From Pelobates cultripes (lineage: Eukaryota > Chordata > Amphibia > Anura > Pelobatidae), in the NCBI GenBank assembly GCA_933207985.1, contig OW240912.1, positions 108,935,503-108,999,502 on the forward strand: DNA of 64,000 nt. Reading direction: 5' to 3'. Positions 44,870-57,420 of the stretch are shown piece after piece. How positions within the stretch are numbered: the first letter of the stretch is position 1; every line of letters starts with the position of its first letter. A model generated the notes under the pieces. It had not been told where the DNA came from. It was given only the letters and a program-made list of their open reading frames with translations, and did no database searches. The translations under genes were made by a program, and so were the position numbers.

Positions 44870-46471
44870 AACTGTATAATTTAACTACTAACAAACAAAC
44901 TAATCACCAGATTAAATCCTCTCTTTCAAAGATCAAACTCCCGGAAATAAATAATGCCCAGATAGACAGTTTGAACAGTCCAATCTCTTTAAAGGAGATT
45001 AAAGAGGTCATAGATAACTTGAAACCCAATAAAGCTCCAAGGCCAGATGGCTTTACGTCTATTTTTTTATCAAAAATTCCAGGTATTAGTGGCTCCATCG
45101 TTACGGAGGGCTTTTTCTATTCTTCCAAAACAGGAACAGTTACCGAAAGAATACCTCCAGGCTTCCATTCTTCCTTTTCCAAAAGAAGGTAAAGATTCTA
45201 CCAAAACGGCTAGTTATAGACCTATTTCCTTAATAAACCAAGATGTCAAGATCTATCCGAAGATTTTATCAAACAGATTAAAAGAAATAATACCATCTTT
45301 AGTCCATGGCGACTAGGTGGGGTTTGTTAAACATTGAGAAGCAGTGAATAATATCTGCAGAGTTCTTAATCTAACCCATAGAATCAACTCAAAAAAATGT
45401 AAGGCAGCTTTTTTGGCACTAGATGTCGAAAGGCCTTGGATAGGCTTAACTGGCAATTTATGGATTTGGTTTTACAAAAATTTAGACTCATTGGTAATTT
45501 TACAAACAGTATTATGAATTTATACACAAACCCATCAGCAAGGGTTATTGGTCCGGCCATGGAGTCAAACAATTTCAACATAAAAAACAGTACAAGACGG
45601 TACAAGACAGGGGTCTTTTGGCCCCCTGTTAAATATCCTGGCTATAGAGTCTTTGGCTGCTTTTATCCGACTAAAAGATAACATGTATCAGGGTTGGTCA
45701 GACAGAACATAAGATTATCTTATTAGCTTATGATGCCCTCTTGACTTTAATGAACCCCCTAGAAACCATTCCAGCTGTGATGAAAGTCATCTCTGGTGAT
45801 GGGGAATTTTCAAACCTCAAATTAAATATCACAAAAACCCTTGACATTTTGTTTATCCTCAGTAGATAGGGCACATCTTAAAGATTGCTATAAGTTTAAT
45901 TGGGAGCGGAAAGGAATAGAATATTTAGGAGGGAAGACACCACGCTCCCTTGATAAAATGATTGAGTGCAATTATCTAAGTCTATGGTGAAAATTTAGGT
46001 CTTCACTTATAAAGTGGAATAAAATCAAATTATCTTGGATAGGGAGAATGGAATCTACCAGATCTTACTTGCTGCCAAAGCTGACTTATCTGTTTAGAAC
46101 AATCCCAATACAGTTAGCATTACAATCCTGAACTCCTTTCAATCCATTATTTCAAAATGTATTTGGTCATATAAAAAAACAAGACTTTCACAGAGAATCC
46201 TCAAAAAGAAAAGAAAACAAAACAAAACACAAGAAAGAATGGTGGCTCGGGATTCCCAGATATCTTTGCAATTCATGAAGCCTGTATGATAAGCCCATTT
46301 TTTTTAGCTTGGGATACAAGCAATAATGGTTTATGGAAGGAAATGGAAGCTCAAGATTTTAGGAAGGATTTACTTTATGATTGGTTTTGGATAGAATGGA
46401 AATCCGCTATGGAGAAAATTATGGTTAACCCAATTATTAGAGCGGCTTTAAACACGAGAAAAAAAAATTAA
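44870..46471 (+). pseudogene. L1/Tx1 ORF2 reverse transcriptase remnant
   Basis: ISLKEIKEVIDNLKPNKAPR-PDGFT (RT block 0/1) begins at about 44980. YLQASILPFPKEGKDSTKTA and YRPISLINQDVKIYPKIL follow in the next frame at 45150-45280. AAFLALDVERPWI (block A, with AEKAFD changed to VERPWI) lies near 45410. The FADD block is not recognisable. A C-terminal stretch at 46286-46471 (ISPFFLAWDTSNNGLWKEME) is open. Many frameshifts; dead. Confidence 0.7.
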
Positions 46472-46928
46472 CTGATCAAACCAGTGTTGTAGCAGTATCG
46501 GCTCCTATAGAAATAAATATGAGAGGTATGGATTTGAAGACGTGGAAGAACTGTGGGATCAATCAGATATCGAACATCTATCTTAATGGTACAATTATGT
46601 CATTTCACTAATTACAATGCAATTACTCATTGGATTCTAGCAAAGTCTTTACGTATCTGAGCATTAAAAAATATTTAACCACACAAACAAGTAATAGAAC
46701 AGAATGAGACTACCATGTTCTTAGGAACCCAAACCCCCTAAAAAGTATCTAGATCACAGATTTTGCATGTGTGTATTTTGCATTTTCTGAGTGTGCGTGT
46801 GAATGAGCTTAAAATTCAATAGGTAGCATTGTATAAGTTAAAGTAAATGCATCAATATAAAACTGGCACAAATATTAACATTAAATTCAATTGTTTTAGT
46901 TTTTTTTTTTAATTATTAATTATACCTT

Positions 46929-47610
46929 TGTAACAAACCACTGGGGTCATTTTAAATCGTGGAACTCAGGTGCAGTAACAGCTCTCCCTTACAAGCATGA
47001 TCCACAGAGATCCTGTGGTTGAAAACAGGCTTCTGTTGGTTCAGTGATTGCGCGGGGGCTTTAATAAAAATAACAGAAAAAATCCAAAGCAAAGGTATCT
47101 GAAGAAGGGTCAGGCAGAAATCAGAGTCAGACGGTCCAGAGGTCAGCAAAATCCAGAGAGCAGGCAAAATCAGGAAACCAGCAAGGATAGGAAACACAGG
47201 GAAACAAACACATTCTGAGGCAGGCAACAAAACAACCAAGCACTGACTGAAAGGTGTGCTCTGCTTATAAAGGAGTGGATCAATCACATAACCTGGACTC
47301 ACCTGTAGGAGGTGTTAACTGAGGTCAATGTGACTGACTGTGGGACTCAGCCCCATCTTGGATGCATCATTGTCCTGGCTCTACCCTCAGCCACACCTCC
47401 AACAACCTCTGACCTGCAGACCAGTCTCTTCATGCAGCGGCTGCCATCTTGGAATGCTGGAGCAATCACTCTGAGTTTCCTGGCTGTGAATCGAGGTACA
47501 GAGGATGCGGACTGGGGTGCAGAAGCAACAAGCACTATAACTGCTGCAGACTGACCTCCAGGGCGTTGTGAATGCCCTTGGACAGGTGAGTACCGTCGGC
47601 GACTGTGACA
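46929..47610 (-). mobile_element. Solo LTR, 682 bp
   Basis: The segment runs TGTAACAAACC to CGACTGTGACA and is flanked on both sides by ACCTT (46924-46928 and 47611-47615), an exact 5-bp duplication. On the minus strand TTATAAGCAGAGCACACC near 47260 could be the promoter TATA region. No internal domain is attached, so it probably arose by LTR-LTR recombination of a Gypsy- or ERV-like element. Confidence 0.75.
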
Positions 47611-47718
47611 ACCTTATTAGGGTGAATATGCTATATATGATACATCTACATTGTTCATTATTCCCAAGTTCAGGTTTTTTTCTGCAACAGTAAAGCTGAA
47701 AGTGTATCGTCGTCTACA

Positions 47719-49264
47719 CAGTTGTGCTCAAAAGTTTGCATACCCTTGGAGAATTGGTAATATATGTATCATTTTTAAAGAAAACATGAGTGAGCAGGCA
47801 AAACACATTTCTTTTATTTCTTATGGGATTCATATTCAACTGTAGGTTTTAACAGAATGGCACAATCATAAAACAAAACATGTCAACAAAGAAAAAAATT
47901 AAATGCCCCCTTTCCAAAAATCTGCATACCCTTAGTTCTTAATACTGTGTATTGTCCCCTTTAACATCAATGACAGCGTGTAGTCTTCTGTAGTAGTTGT
48001 CTACGAGGCCTCTAATTCTTGCAGATGATATAGCTGCTTATTCGTCTTGTCAAAATGCCTCCAGGTCATTCAAAGTCTTTGGTCGTCTTGCATGAACTGC
48101 ACATTTGAGATCTCTCCAGAGTGGTTCGATGATATTAAGGTCAGGAGACTGTGATGGCCACTCTAGAACCTTCACCTTTTTGTGCTGTAACCACTGGAGG
48201 GTGAACTTGACCTTGTGCTTAGGGTCATTGACAATGTGGAAAGTCAAAGAGCATCCCATGTCCAGCCTCTGTGCAGAAGAATGCAAATTATCTGCCAGTA
48301 TTTCTGATAGCATGCTGCATTCATCTTGTCATCAATTTTCACAAAAACATCAGTGAGCCACCACCATGCTTCACAGTGGGGATGGTATTCTTTTCACTAT
48401 AGGCCTTGTTGACACCTTTCCAAACATAGCGCTTATAGTTGTGACCATAAATCTTTATTTTGGTCCCGTCACTCCAGAAGCAGTGAGGTATATCAAGGTA
48501 TTATTGCAACCAGGCTTTTTTGTGGCAGTAAAGGCTTCTTTCTGGCAACTCGACCATACAGCTCATTTTTGGTCAAGTATCGTTGTATTGTTCTTCATGA
48601 AATAACCACACCATCTTTTTCCAAAGCAGCCCCTATTTATCCTGAGATTACCTGTGGGTTTTTCTTTGTATCCCGAACAATTCTTCTCTCAGTTGTGGCT
48701 GATATGTTTCTTGGTCTACCTGACCTTGGCATGGTATAAAGAGATCCCCAAATTTTTCACTCCTTAATAAGTACTGACTGGCATTTTCAAAGCTTTGGAT
48801 ATCTTTTTATATCCTTTTCCATCTTTATAAAGTTCCATTACCTGTCTTTTGACAGTTATTTTCTGCTCCCCATGGCTCAGTATCAGGCCTGCTCAGTGCA
48901 TCTACGTGAGAGCTTACAAACTCATTGACTCATTTATACACAGGACACTAATTACAATTTAAAACGCCACAGGAGTGGGAAATTAACCTTTAATTGCCAT
49001 TTTAACTTGTTTGTGTCACCTTGTGTGTCTGTAACAATGCCAAACATTCAAGGGTATGTAAACTTTTGATCAGGGCCATTTTGGTGATTTCTGTTATCAT
49101 TATGATTTAAATAGGAGTCAAACAACTATGTGTTAATAAATGGCTTCATATGATCACTATCCTTCAATAAAATACATTTATTTTGCATGATCAGTCATAT
49201 TTTTAAACTCAATGCCAAAATTTCACAATTTATGCCAGGGTATGCACACTTTTGAGCACAAATG
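47719..49264 (-). mobile_element. Tc1/mariner element, 1.55 kb
   Basis: The left end CAGTTGTGCTCAAAAGTTTGC and right end TATGCACACTTTTGAGCACA..TG are inverted repeats; TA follows the right end (49265). Length is typical of Tc1. It encodes a damaged transposase on the minus strand. Confidence 0.85.
48050..48890 (-). pseudogene. Tc1 transposase pseudogene
   Basis: The N-terminal part shows GRPRNISATTERRIVRDTKK (the GRPR hook next to the second DNA-binding helix-turn-helix). The first catalytic region reads FWSDGTKIKIYGHNYKRYVW, with the aspartate kept but the following glutamate changed. HIVNDPKHK (second aspartate box) and SPDLNIIEPLWRDLK (third catalytic residue, E) are intact in the last open stretch. 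Several stops between them inactivate the enzyme. Confidence 0.85.
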
Positions 49265-49825
49265 TATCTGTTCTATGCTAAATAGCTGTTAATATTTAAA
49301 GAAAGGCAAGACATAAGCAGTCCATTTCTTACAATGGATAGGCTGTACAGCTTCTACAAGGGCAATACATGGGTTATACAACAACATCAACAACTATCAC
49401 TGCTTCATTCTTCTTTTCTTATATAGTTTTGTATCTAAGTGCAGAACTTGTAGCTCCACTGTTGTATTGCATTTATCTCTATTACATACTTAATAGCAAA
49501 AGACATTTCAATGTATTCTTCCCGTAAAATGCTTCATGAATAAATAAGTTAGGGGAAAATTAAAATGCTTCCTTAAAAACAATAATGATGATCTGACGTC
49601 TCTTCAATGTCAATATTTTTCAGATCCCATTTTAAATACAGTGAATGGTTTTACTGCAACCTGAATAATTTTCCCTGGAACTTATCCGTCATCTTCAGGA
49701 TGCTTTTTTTTCCCAATTTTGTTGATAAAAGAGCCAATTTAAAGAATCCAAAGAGCCAGGATCAGCTAATATTAATGAGGAGACTCAGGAGGATCAACTG
49801 TGGATAACACTGACCTATGTAACTT
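49265..49825. other. Unassigned DNA
   Basis: No motif recognised. A 66-residue open stretch at 49607-49807 has no recognisable content. Confidence 0.45.
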
Positions 49826-50476
49826 AGTGATGGGCAGACATAGTTACCATAACAACTACAGCTTAATGTAGTTGTTCTGGTGTCTGCTCCCTGTTCCTGC
49901 AGGCATTCTATTGTAAACACTGCCTTTTCATAGAATCTTTACTTATTATTAGTAAATGTGGCTGAAAGACTAATTTAGGTCTTTCGGCCTTTTGGTAGAT
50001 TGCTCCCTAATACCGTGGGAATTAGGGAGTTATCTACTTAGCGGCTGCAAGATGCAGCCACAGCACGAATAGGATCAGAGTTTCATTCATATGAACAAAG
50101 TCCCGAATTGCGTTCTAACACGAATGGAGAAACTGTTCTCATTCTGTTAGGACGTAATTCTGCAGTTTTGCCGGCGTTCTGTCTAAGTGACAGGACGTTC
50201 GGCAATACTGACAGGAAGCATTGTGGGAACAGGGAGGAAAGCTAAGGATTGTGGGGAAATTTCTCTGACCACCGGAAACGAAGCACACTTTGCTCCTCCA
50301 CTGGTCATAGAAGGTCATGGCGTAGAAAACCTCCAGAAGAGAAATAGTCCCTACTTTGTCTTAAGTTTTAAAGAAAACTAGAGCAGACAAGAAGAAATGA
50401 AGAACAGATCCTGAGAGAGGGAGAGAAGAGGAATCGAGTAGGGAAAGGTAAGTTCGGCATGACAGTGCCGCTTTAA
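49826..50476 (+). mobile_element. Probable T2-like MITE, diverged
   Basis: It has the family hairpin AACAACTACAGCTTAATGTAGTTGTT near the left end (about 49851-49876) and ends GACAGTGCCGCTTTAA. Internal palindromes such as CCTAATACC..GGGAATTAGG occur. Termini are too decayed for a firm boundary. Confidence 0.4.
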
Positions 50477-50570
50477 ATAGGTTTTTGTGTTTTGTTATGT
50501 ATGTAAGGTGTGTCTGGATCTTTGTGGCAGTGAGTGTATCTACTGGTATTTGTTTAATTAATTATATGTA

Positions 50571-51765
50571 CAAAATAATTACAAGAAGGTGCAAGAACTA
50601 ATGCTACTACCACCACATCTTACATCACTCCACACAACTCAAAAACAATTTAAACTTAAATTAAAAAATATACGTGAGAGCCCACAACATATAGATAACA
50701 TATTACCACCAATTAAGATTTCCATGTAGCCTAAAATAAATATAAAACCAGACTATAGTGTAGTATATTACATATTCATAATCAAAATCATGTAATCATT
50801 TGTTACTGAGCCAATAGTATAGTATAGTAGACTCAGACTTTTAAGGCTCCAATCAAATATCCCTTTGGCAGTTCTCTGGATTCTCCCCAGCAGATATGTG
50901 CACAAAATCTCTTCCATGCTCCATATAAATAAATGAGCATACGGGGAATAAATGTATTATTTGGTTTTAAATTGTTCTTTAAAGGCTTCTGTACGGACGA
51001 TTTTGACTGAATGTTGCAAAAAGATAGTTTTTTGTGAAATGTTTATTGGAATTTTAGGATTAATATATACTTACCTGGTCCCAGACTGTCTAAAGATACT
51101 TGTGTTAGGACTAAATATTGTACAAAGATTATGTGTTCACGAGTGTGAGGAAAGGTATGGCTAGGACCTAAAGAAAAATGGCGCCAGGACTGGAACGCAA
51201 AGATACCTAAGTGTGAAATTACGTCAATGCGAATCAAAGCCAAACACCAATGGGAAATACCGGAAGTGGCATATGAGGAAACAGACGTCCAAAAGAAGCA
51301 CACAACAGGCACAGAAAAGCAACCAAACCTCTCTATAAATGTGAGGAACTTGCCGATTAACAAACTATGCACTTTGAAGACCTTTATTGGTCAAAAAGTA
51401 TTCTGCTATTTTGCTCGGCCTGGATTTCATTTTGTTAGCCAATAAAAGCAGTGTTATTTATTCCCTTTATGTTCATTTTTTTTTAAACATGAAACACTGA
51501 GGAGATTTTGTGCACATATCTGCTGGGGGACAATCAAGAGAACTTCCACAGGGATATCTGATTGGAGCTTTAAAAGTCTGAGTCTACTATATTTGGCTCA
51601 GCAACGTGTGAGTTGGATAATCATATGATTACACAATATTGATTATGAATATATAATATAAAACATTGGTATGTTTTTATATTTATTTATTTAAGGCTAT
51701 ATCAAAATCTTAATTGGTGGTAATATTTTATTCATATGTTGTGCGCTCTCACCTATATTTTTTAT
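50571..51765. mobile_element. Foldback element with 18-bp target duplication
   Basis: TTTAATTAATTATATGTA lies at 50553-50570 and 51766-51783, an exact 18-bp direct repeat. Inside it, about 250-bp arms (50660-50915 and 51500-51760) are imperfect inverted repeats: ACCACCAATTAAGATTT on the left against AAATC(T)TAATTGGTGGT on the right, and GCAGATATGTGCACAAAATCTC against its complement. The centre (51170-51400) has PLE-tail-like phrases (GACTGGAACGCAAAG, ACCGGAAGTGG). PLEs are often flanked by inverted terminal repeats, so this is probably a PLE deletion derivative. Confidence 0.65.
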
Positions 51766-51783
51766 TTTAATTAATTATATGTA

Positions 51784-52789
51784 TTTGGTGTGTTTCTATA
51801 TGAATGTTTTAACATAAATCTATACAAATGAATACATCATAATGAACACTCAGTTGTATTGAAAATATTTAATATTAAAATTGTTTATATTTGAATAAAT
51901 CTAATGCATTCCTGAATTTAAGTGAATTGATAGTTTTACTGAGAATTTGTGGATATTAGAACTGTTAATTTTGACTGTCAGTAAATCAATATTGCTTAAA
52001 ACTTCTGACTTATATTCTTGTTCTTTAAAGTATTTTTACTATGTAATATAGTACCAGCAACAAGCTATGTTTTATAGCCTACTGTTGCTAGGGTTTATAC
52101 ATTGGCCAGAAAAGACTTATGTTCAAAGAATCTGTTCTAATGCACTTTGTAACACTGCAGTAATTAGACCAAACCACATTTATTATATCACCAAGCCTTC
52201 ACAGTGAAAGAGAGAGAGCAACTAAGAGAGAAAGCGAGGAGTAAAAGCATTGAAAGGTCCGTCCAGGAAATTGTAATTTGGCTGCCCTGGTTTTAAATTT
52301 GAAATCCTTTTAGGATTTTCACTTTATTAAATAACCATGCCAGAATTGCCATATCCACCATGTTATGCAGGTAATACACGGAAATTGTTACCCTGCTTTG
52401 TGTACCGTTACTTTGCTCATTGATTGAATTTTTAATACCACAGGGCAATCATTTCCACATGCTGGCCCACAACATGTATAAATAAGATGTGTCCAGTAAA
52501 ACTTAGTGAATATGGTGACGCTAAAAACACTAAACTATTTCTACTTTTAAACGTGACAACAGTCTTTACCCTATAACCAATGTTAATTCTTTACCATCTG
52601 GATCTAAGATGTGGATATAAGTACAGTAGGAGAGATGGCAGACATAACAGATCTGAAAAGGGTAACTACAGATTTCCAGACCTGCATGACTAATGTACCC
52701 ACCATGTCCCAGATGACTGAATATGGTGTCCATGTTGTGGGGTAAGGCAAACCTCAACATATACTGGTTTGAATTATTATATTATATAT
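51784..52789. other. Unassigned DNA
   Basis: AT-rich. A short frame ATGGCAGACATAACAGATC.. at 52637-52747 reads 36 residues without recognisable similarity. No gene is claimed. Confidence 0.4.
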
Positions 52790-53745
52790 ACATATTTACA
52801 CATTTACACTGGCACACATAGAGAGCACTGACACACACATCTGCACAAAGGACACTGCCACACACACATTTACACACAGTGGACACAGACAAACACATAT
52901 TTACACACAGAGGACAATGACACACATACACTCAAAGTACACTGACATAGCATACATTTACACACAGAGGACACCGATACACACAGAGGATATTGACGCA
53001 CATACATTTATACACAGAGGATACAGACACACACACACACATTTACACAAAGGGCACTAACAGACACACACACACATTTACACAGGGGATACTGACACAC
53101 ACACACACACACACATTTACACACAGAGGAGACTGACACACATACACCCAGTGTACACTGACACACAAAGTTACACACAGTGGACACTAACACACACACA
53201 CACACACACACATTTACACACAGGTGACACTGACAAACACACACACATTTACACCCAGAGGACACTGACTCAGTTTTACACAGAGGATACTGACACAGAC
53301 ACATTTAATAACAGAGGACACAGATACACACAGATACTCACAGAAGATACTGACACTCATGCACACATTTACACACAGGACACTGACACACTCACTTACA
53401 CACAGAGGACACTGAGACTCACACAGAGGACACTGACACAACTTCACACACAGAAGACATGGACACAGACACACACATTTACTCACAGAGTACATTGATG
53501 CACATACACACACATTTAAATATAGTGGACACTGACACACACTCACTGATTTAACACACACTAACATCCATTCTTACTGATTTGACACACACCGATAGAC
53601 ACACTCACTGACACACATCCTCCCTGTTTTTACACACACTGACATACACACACACATTTAATGACAGGCACAAACTCACTGACAGACACACACATTCATT
53701 GACAGACACACACACATTCTCTCAAACACTCAGAAATTATAATTG
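52790..53745. repeat. CA-rich minisatellite
   Basis: About 30-bp units of the form ACACATTTACACACAGAGGA plus a short CACTGACAC spacer repeat more than 20 times with variation. Long open frames across it are low-complexity artefacts. It joins, at 53900-54010, GC-richer DNA (TGATGTCATAACACG..CCAGCATCACTGCG) similar to that beside the 1034-1414 array. Confidence 0.85.
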
Positions 53746-54020
53746 TTTTTATTTAAGTCCATCCAACCTCGCTACCTGTAAGAGTGCTGAAGTGAATTCT
53801 TTCCCTGGGGTTCATTGGGGATCCTTTCATTGTGGTCCAGTGGGGGCTATTGAAATCTTGGTACTCTTCAAGCATTTTTCCCTTGTGCACTGTTTAGTGA
53901 TACCGGGTTTGGAGTGATGTCATAACACGTTTCCAGCATCACTGCGAGGAGCAAATGGGAGCAGTGCTAGGGGATCATAAAGATTATGGTTCTATTCTTT
54001 CCCAGCTGGCCTCTTGAGGG
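53746..54020. other. Flank of the CA minisatellite
   Basis: Shares GATGTCAT and CCAGCATCACTGCG phrases with 1550-1582, so it probably belongs to the same repeat family as the array. No gene. Confidence 0.45.
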
Positions 54021-54024
54021 ACGC

Positions 54025-54270
54025 TTAGGTGATCAACTGCCTATCTCTTTGTATAGCTCTGCCCTTGGTACTCCTACCTCTGACTTGAAAAACTAGGTCT
54101 TCACCCTCTTGTATTGGTCTTAGGAAAGGCCTTAAAATCAAGGAATAATGGATGCTAGTATAATGTAATACTGTATTCCTGTCCAAAGGTTCCCTGAAAA
54201 GATAAGTTTCAAATGTGTTACCTACTTTCTCTATCAAAATATCCAAAATGGGCAATTTTTTTTGAGTCAA
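54025..54270 (-). pseudogene. Penelope-like RT fragment
   Basis: The 81-residue frame contains KKLPILDILIEK and LFREPLDRNTVLHYTSIH, matching the conserved FLD-x-x-I and F-x-KPTDRN-x-LHY-x-S-x-H blocks that follow the YxDD box in PLE reverse transcriptases. It is isolated, with no neighbouring RT or GIY-YIG sequence. Confidence 0.65.
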
Positions 54271-55405
54271 TTGTCATGATGAACTTAAATGTTATTATTT
54301 ATCATGGACTAGAGAAGGCATACACAGCTTTTTTTTTTCTTTAGACAAGTAAGAATAGTTAAGGTTAAATGTATTGATAAATTAATTTAAAGTAATTGTT
54401 AACATAATGAACCTAAGACAGAATTGGAACAGAATTCCGGGGCAGAGTGCTATATTCAGAGCAATTACATGAACATTCTATTGATTTCTGTGGAATGTTT
54501 TTGCTGATTATACTGCTTTTTAATGCTTGGAATTTGTTGTTTTGTCTTGCCATTGATTAGTGTTTACTTTGATTAGACAAGTGATCCACTTAAAATAGAA
54601 AGTTAAATATATAGATCAATACTCCGATACTTGGCTATTACAAGTTTTCTGTAAAATTAACACCAAAAATATATTTTGTTTCACAAATGTCAACAACAAA
54701 AAAATATTTGTATTAGATTAAATTTGTATAATTAATCTAATTACACCAAAGCTGATCTGGTTAAAGTTTTAGGAGCAGTGAAAAATAAATATCACATGGT
54801 TTCTATGTGCATAATACGGATTATTAAACTCAGAAAATGAGTATGAACTCTGAAGGTGAGTATAATTTCACTGATGATTTTATTTTATAAAAACACCCTG
54901 CCTTATCACACAAAGAATATTGATTACTACTGACCACATCTACAGTATTTTATAAAATGATTTAGATCAGTTCTGAGTATGGGATTTTAATAAGTTCATT
55001 AATGATATAAACTCAACAAAGCAAACTCCAAATTGATCTTTAGTGGAGCCTCATTTAAATTAACTGACTAAATTTAGAACAACACCAAATATACCAAAAG
55101 GAAATTTGCACTCAATATGTATACAAATACAATATTTATTGCACAGAATAATGCCAAAGATATGATGATTAGTGTTCAGCCTATGGCATAAAATATCCAA
55201 TATGGTAAAGTATATAAATATATCTAAAACAGAACAAGAGAAATAAAACACATAGTGTTACCTGTAGCACAATATTGAGTTAGCAAATAAGAAGAATGTT
55301 ACTCACAATGTGTAGAGCCATGTCATGCTCTAATAATCATCCAAAGGTGCCTATTCAGGCCTTCGTTCCAATTCCAGAGTAATAGTAGAGAATCCAAATT
55401 TATTT
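54271..55405. other. Unassigned AT-rich DNA
   Basis: No repeat termini or coding motifs were recognised. Confidence 0.45.
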
Positions 55406-55682
55406 GTAACGGAGCTCAGCCTGATTACTTCAGTTAATATCTCTCATTTTACAGAAGGAGACCATCAGTGATTATAGCACACCCAAACATCAGCCAAAAC
55501 TTGATGAATGGTGAAAACAAAGACACTTTATTTGGTTATAATGCACATTTATGCACAGACCCCAGCAGGAGAGCCCACTCAGACACCTCTGTGTCTGGGA
55601 GGTAACTAGATCATGTACCACTAATCTAATTAACGTCTAGACAGCAGGGTGCCTTAACAGAATATCCCCCAAAACATACTTA

Positions 55683-57271
55683 CAGTGAGGGAAAAAAGTA
55701 TTTGATCCCCTGGTGATTTTGAACGTTTGTCCACTAACAAAGAACTGATCAGTCTATAATTTTAATGGTAGGTGTATTTTAACAGTGAGAGACAGAAAAA
55801 CAAAAAACAAATTCAGAAAAATGCATCTCAATAAAGTTATAAATTGATTTGCATGTCAATGAGTGAAATAAGTATTTGATCCCCTATCAATCAGCAAGTT
55901 TTCTGTCTCCCAGGTGTCTTTTATAAAGGTAACAAGCTGAGATTAGGAGTACTCTCTTAAAGGGAGTGCTCCTAATCTCAGCTCATACGTGTATAAAAGA
56001 CACTTGTCCACAGAAGCAATCAATCAGATTACAAACTCTCCACCATGGCTAAGACCAAACAGCTGTCCAAGGATGTCAGGGACAAGATTGTAGACCTGCA
56101 CAAGGCTGGAATGGGCTACACTACAATCACCAAGCAGCATGGTGAGAAGGTAACAAAAGTTTGTGCGATTATTCGCAAATGAAAGAAACACAAAATAACT
56201 GTCTCCCTTGATCTGGTGCTCCATGCAAGATTTTACCTTGTGGAGTTTCAATGAGAACGGTGAGGAATCAGCCCATAACTACATGGAAGGATCTTGTTAA
56301 TGATCTCAAGGCAGCTGGGACCATAGTCACCAAGAAAACAATTGGTAACACACTACACCGTGAAGGACTGAAATTCTGCAGCGCCCACAAGGTCCCCCTA
56401 CTTAAGAAAGCACATGTACAGGCCCATCTGAAGTTTTCCAATGAACATCTGAATGATTCAAAGGAGAACTGGGTGAAAGTGATGTGGTCAGATGAGACCA
56501 AAATCGAGCTCCTTGGAATCAACTCAACTCGTTGTGTTTAGAGGAGGAGGATTGCTGCCTATGACCCCAAGAAAACCAGCCCTCCTGTCAAACATGGAGG
56601 TGAAAACAGTATGCTTTGGGGTGTTTTTTTACTAAGGGGACAGGACAACTGCACCGCATCAAAGGGACGATGGACGGGGCCATGTACTGTAAAATCTTGG
56701 GTGAGAACCTCTTTCCCTCAGCCAGGGCATTGAAAATGGGTCATGGATGGGTATTCCAGCATGACAATGACACAAAACACAAAACACACAGCCAATGCAA
56801 CAAAGGAGTGGCTCAAGAAAAAGCACATTAAGGTCCTCAAGTGACCTAGCCAGTCTCTGGACTTTAATCCCACAGAAAATCTGTGGAGGGAGCTGAAAGT
56901 TTGAGTTGCCAAACGTCAGCCTCAAAACCTTAATGACTTGGAGAGGATCTGCAAAGAGGAGTGGGACAAAACCCCTCCTGAGATATGTGTAAACCTGGTT
57001 GCCAACTACAAGAAACGTCTGACCTCTGTGATTGCCAACAAGGGTTTTGCCACCAAGTACTAAGTGGAATGGGTCAAATACCTATTTCACTCATTGACAT
57101 GCAAATCAATTTATAACTTTTTTGACATGCATTTTACTGGATTTGTTTTTTGTTATTCTGTCTCTTACTGTTAAAATACACCTACCATAAAAATTATAGA
57201 CTGATCATTTCTTTTGTCGGTGGGCAAACATTCAAAATCAGCAGGGGATCAAAAACTTTTTCCCCTCACTG
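55683..57271 (+). mobile_element. Tc1/mariner element, 1.59 kb
   Basis: CAGTGAGGGAAAAAAGTATTTG at the left and CTTTTTCCCCTCACTG at the right are inverted termini, each bordered by TA (55681-55682 and 57272-57273). Inverted repeats extend about 190 bp. The full length is preserved. Near 55931-55982 an internal hairpin pairs AGCTGAGATTAGGAGTACTC with its complement. Confidence 0.9.
56045..57063 (+). pseudogene. Tc1 transposase pseudogene
   Basis: ATG at 56045 opens [20 protein letters not shown], the start of the N-terminal helix-turn-helix domain, and a TGA stops it after 45 codons. The frame resumes at 56251 with [20 protein letters not shown] (second helix-turn-helix) and [12 protein letters not shown] (first catalytic D). 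The second aspartate region survives as HDNDTKHK in another frame near 56760. NPTENLWRELK near 56868 keeps the third residue (E, in DD34E spacing). The last frame ends at TAA 57061. Three or more frameshifts and stops inactivate it. Confidence 0.9.
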
Positions 57272-57420
57272 TAGAAACATCACAAAACCCTACATATGTG
57301 GTATCTCCATACTGGCCAAATAGTACTGGTCTGAGCTACATCCAGAAATATGATAACCATCTGTTGCACAACCTATGTTAATGAATTGATTTGAAGATAG
57401 CCAATCTCTGATACTCTCCT

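Larger units (their letters stand above)
44220..46700 (+). mobile_element. L1/Tx1-type LINE, degenerate
   Basis: Contains ORF1 coiled-coil/RRM and ORF2 RT segments on the plus strand, very AT-rich and full of stops. The ORF2 endonuclease is missing, so there is a large internal deletion between ORF1 and RT. No duplication or tail was identified. Confidence 0.7.
55406..57420 (-). mobile_element. LTR-like repeat interrupted by Tc1
   Basis: The left part (55406-55680) starts TGTAACGGAGC and on the minus strand carries CCAAATAAAGTGTC, a polyadenylation signal. A GTGTCTGGGAGGTAACTAG phrase resembles GTATCTGGGAGATAATTAG inside the 41013-41971 LTR, suggesting a related LTR family. The right part resumes after 57273; its far end is uncertain. 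Confidence 0.4.

Noticed and set aside
52637..52747. Small protein starting MADITDLKRVTTDFQ
   Set aside because: Only 36 residues, no recognisable family, and no splice or regulatory context.
53008..53567. Cys/Val-rich and Thr/His-rich proteins
   Set aside because: Low-complexity translation of the CA minisatellite on both strands.
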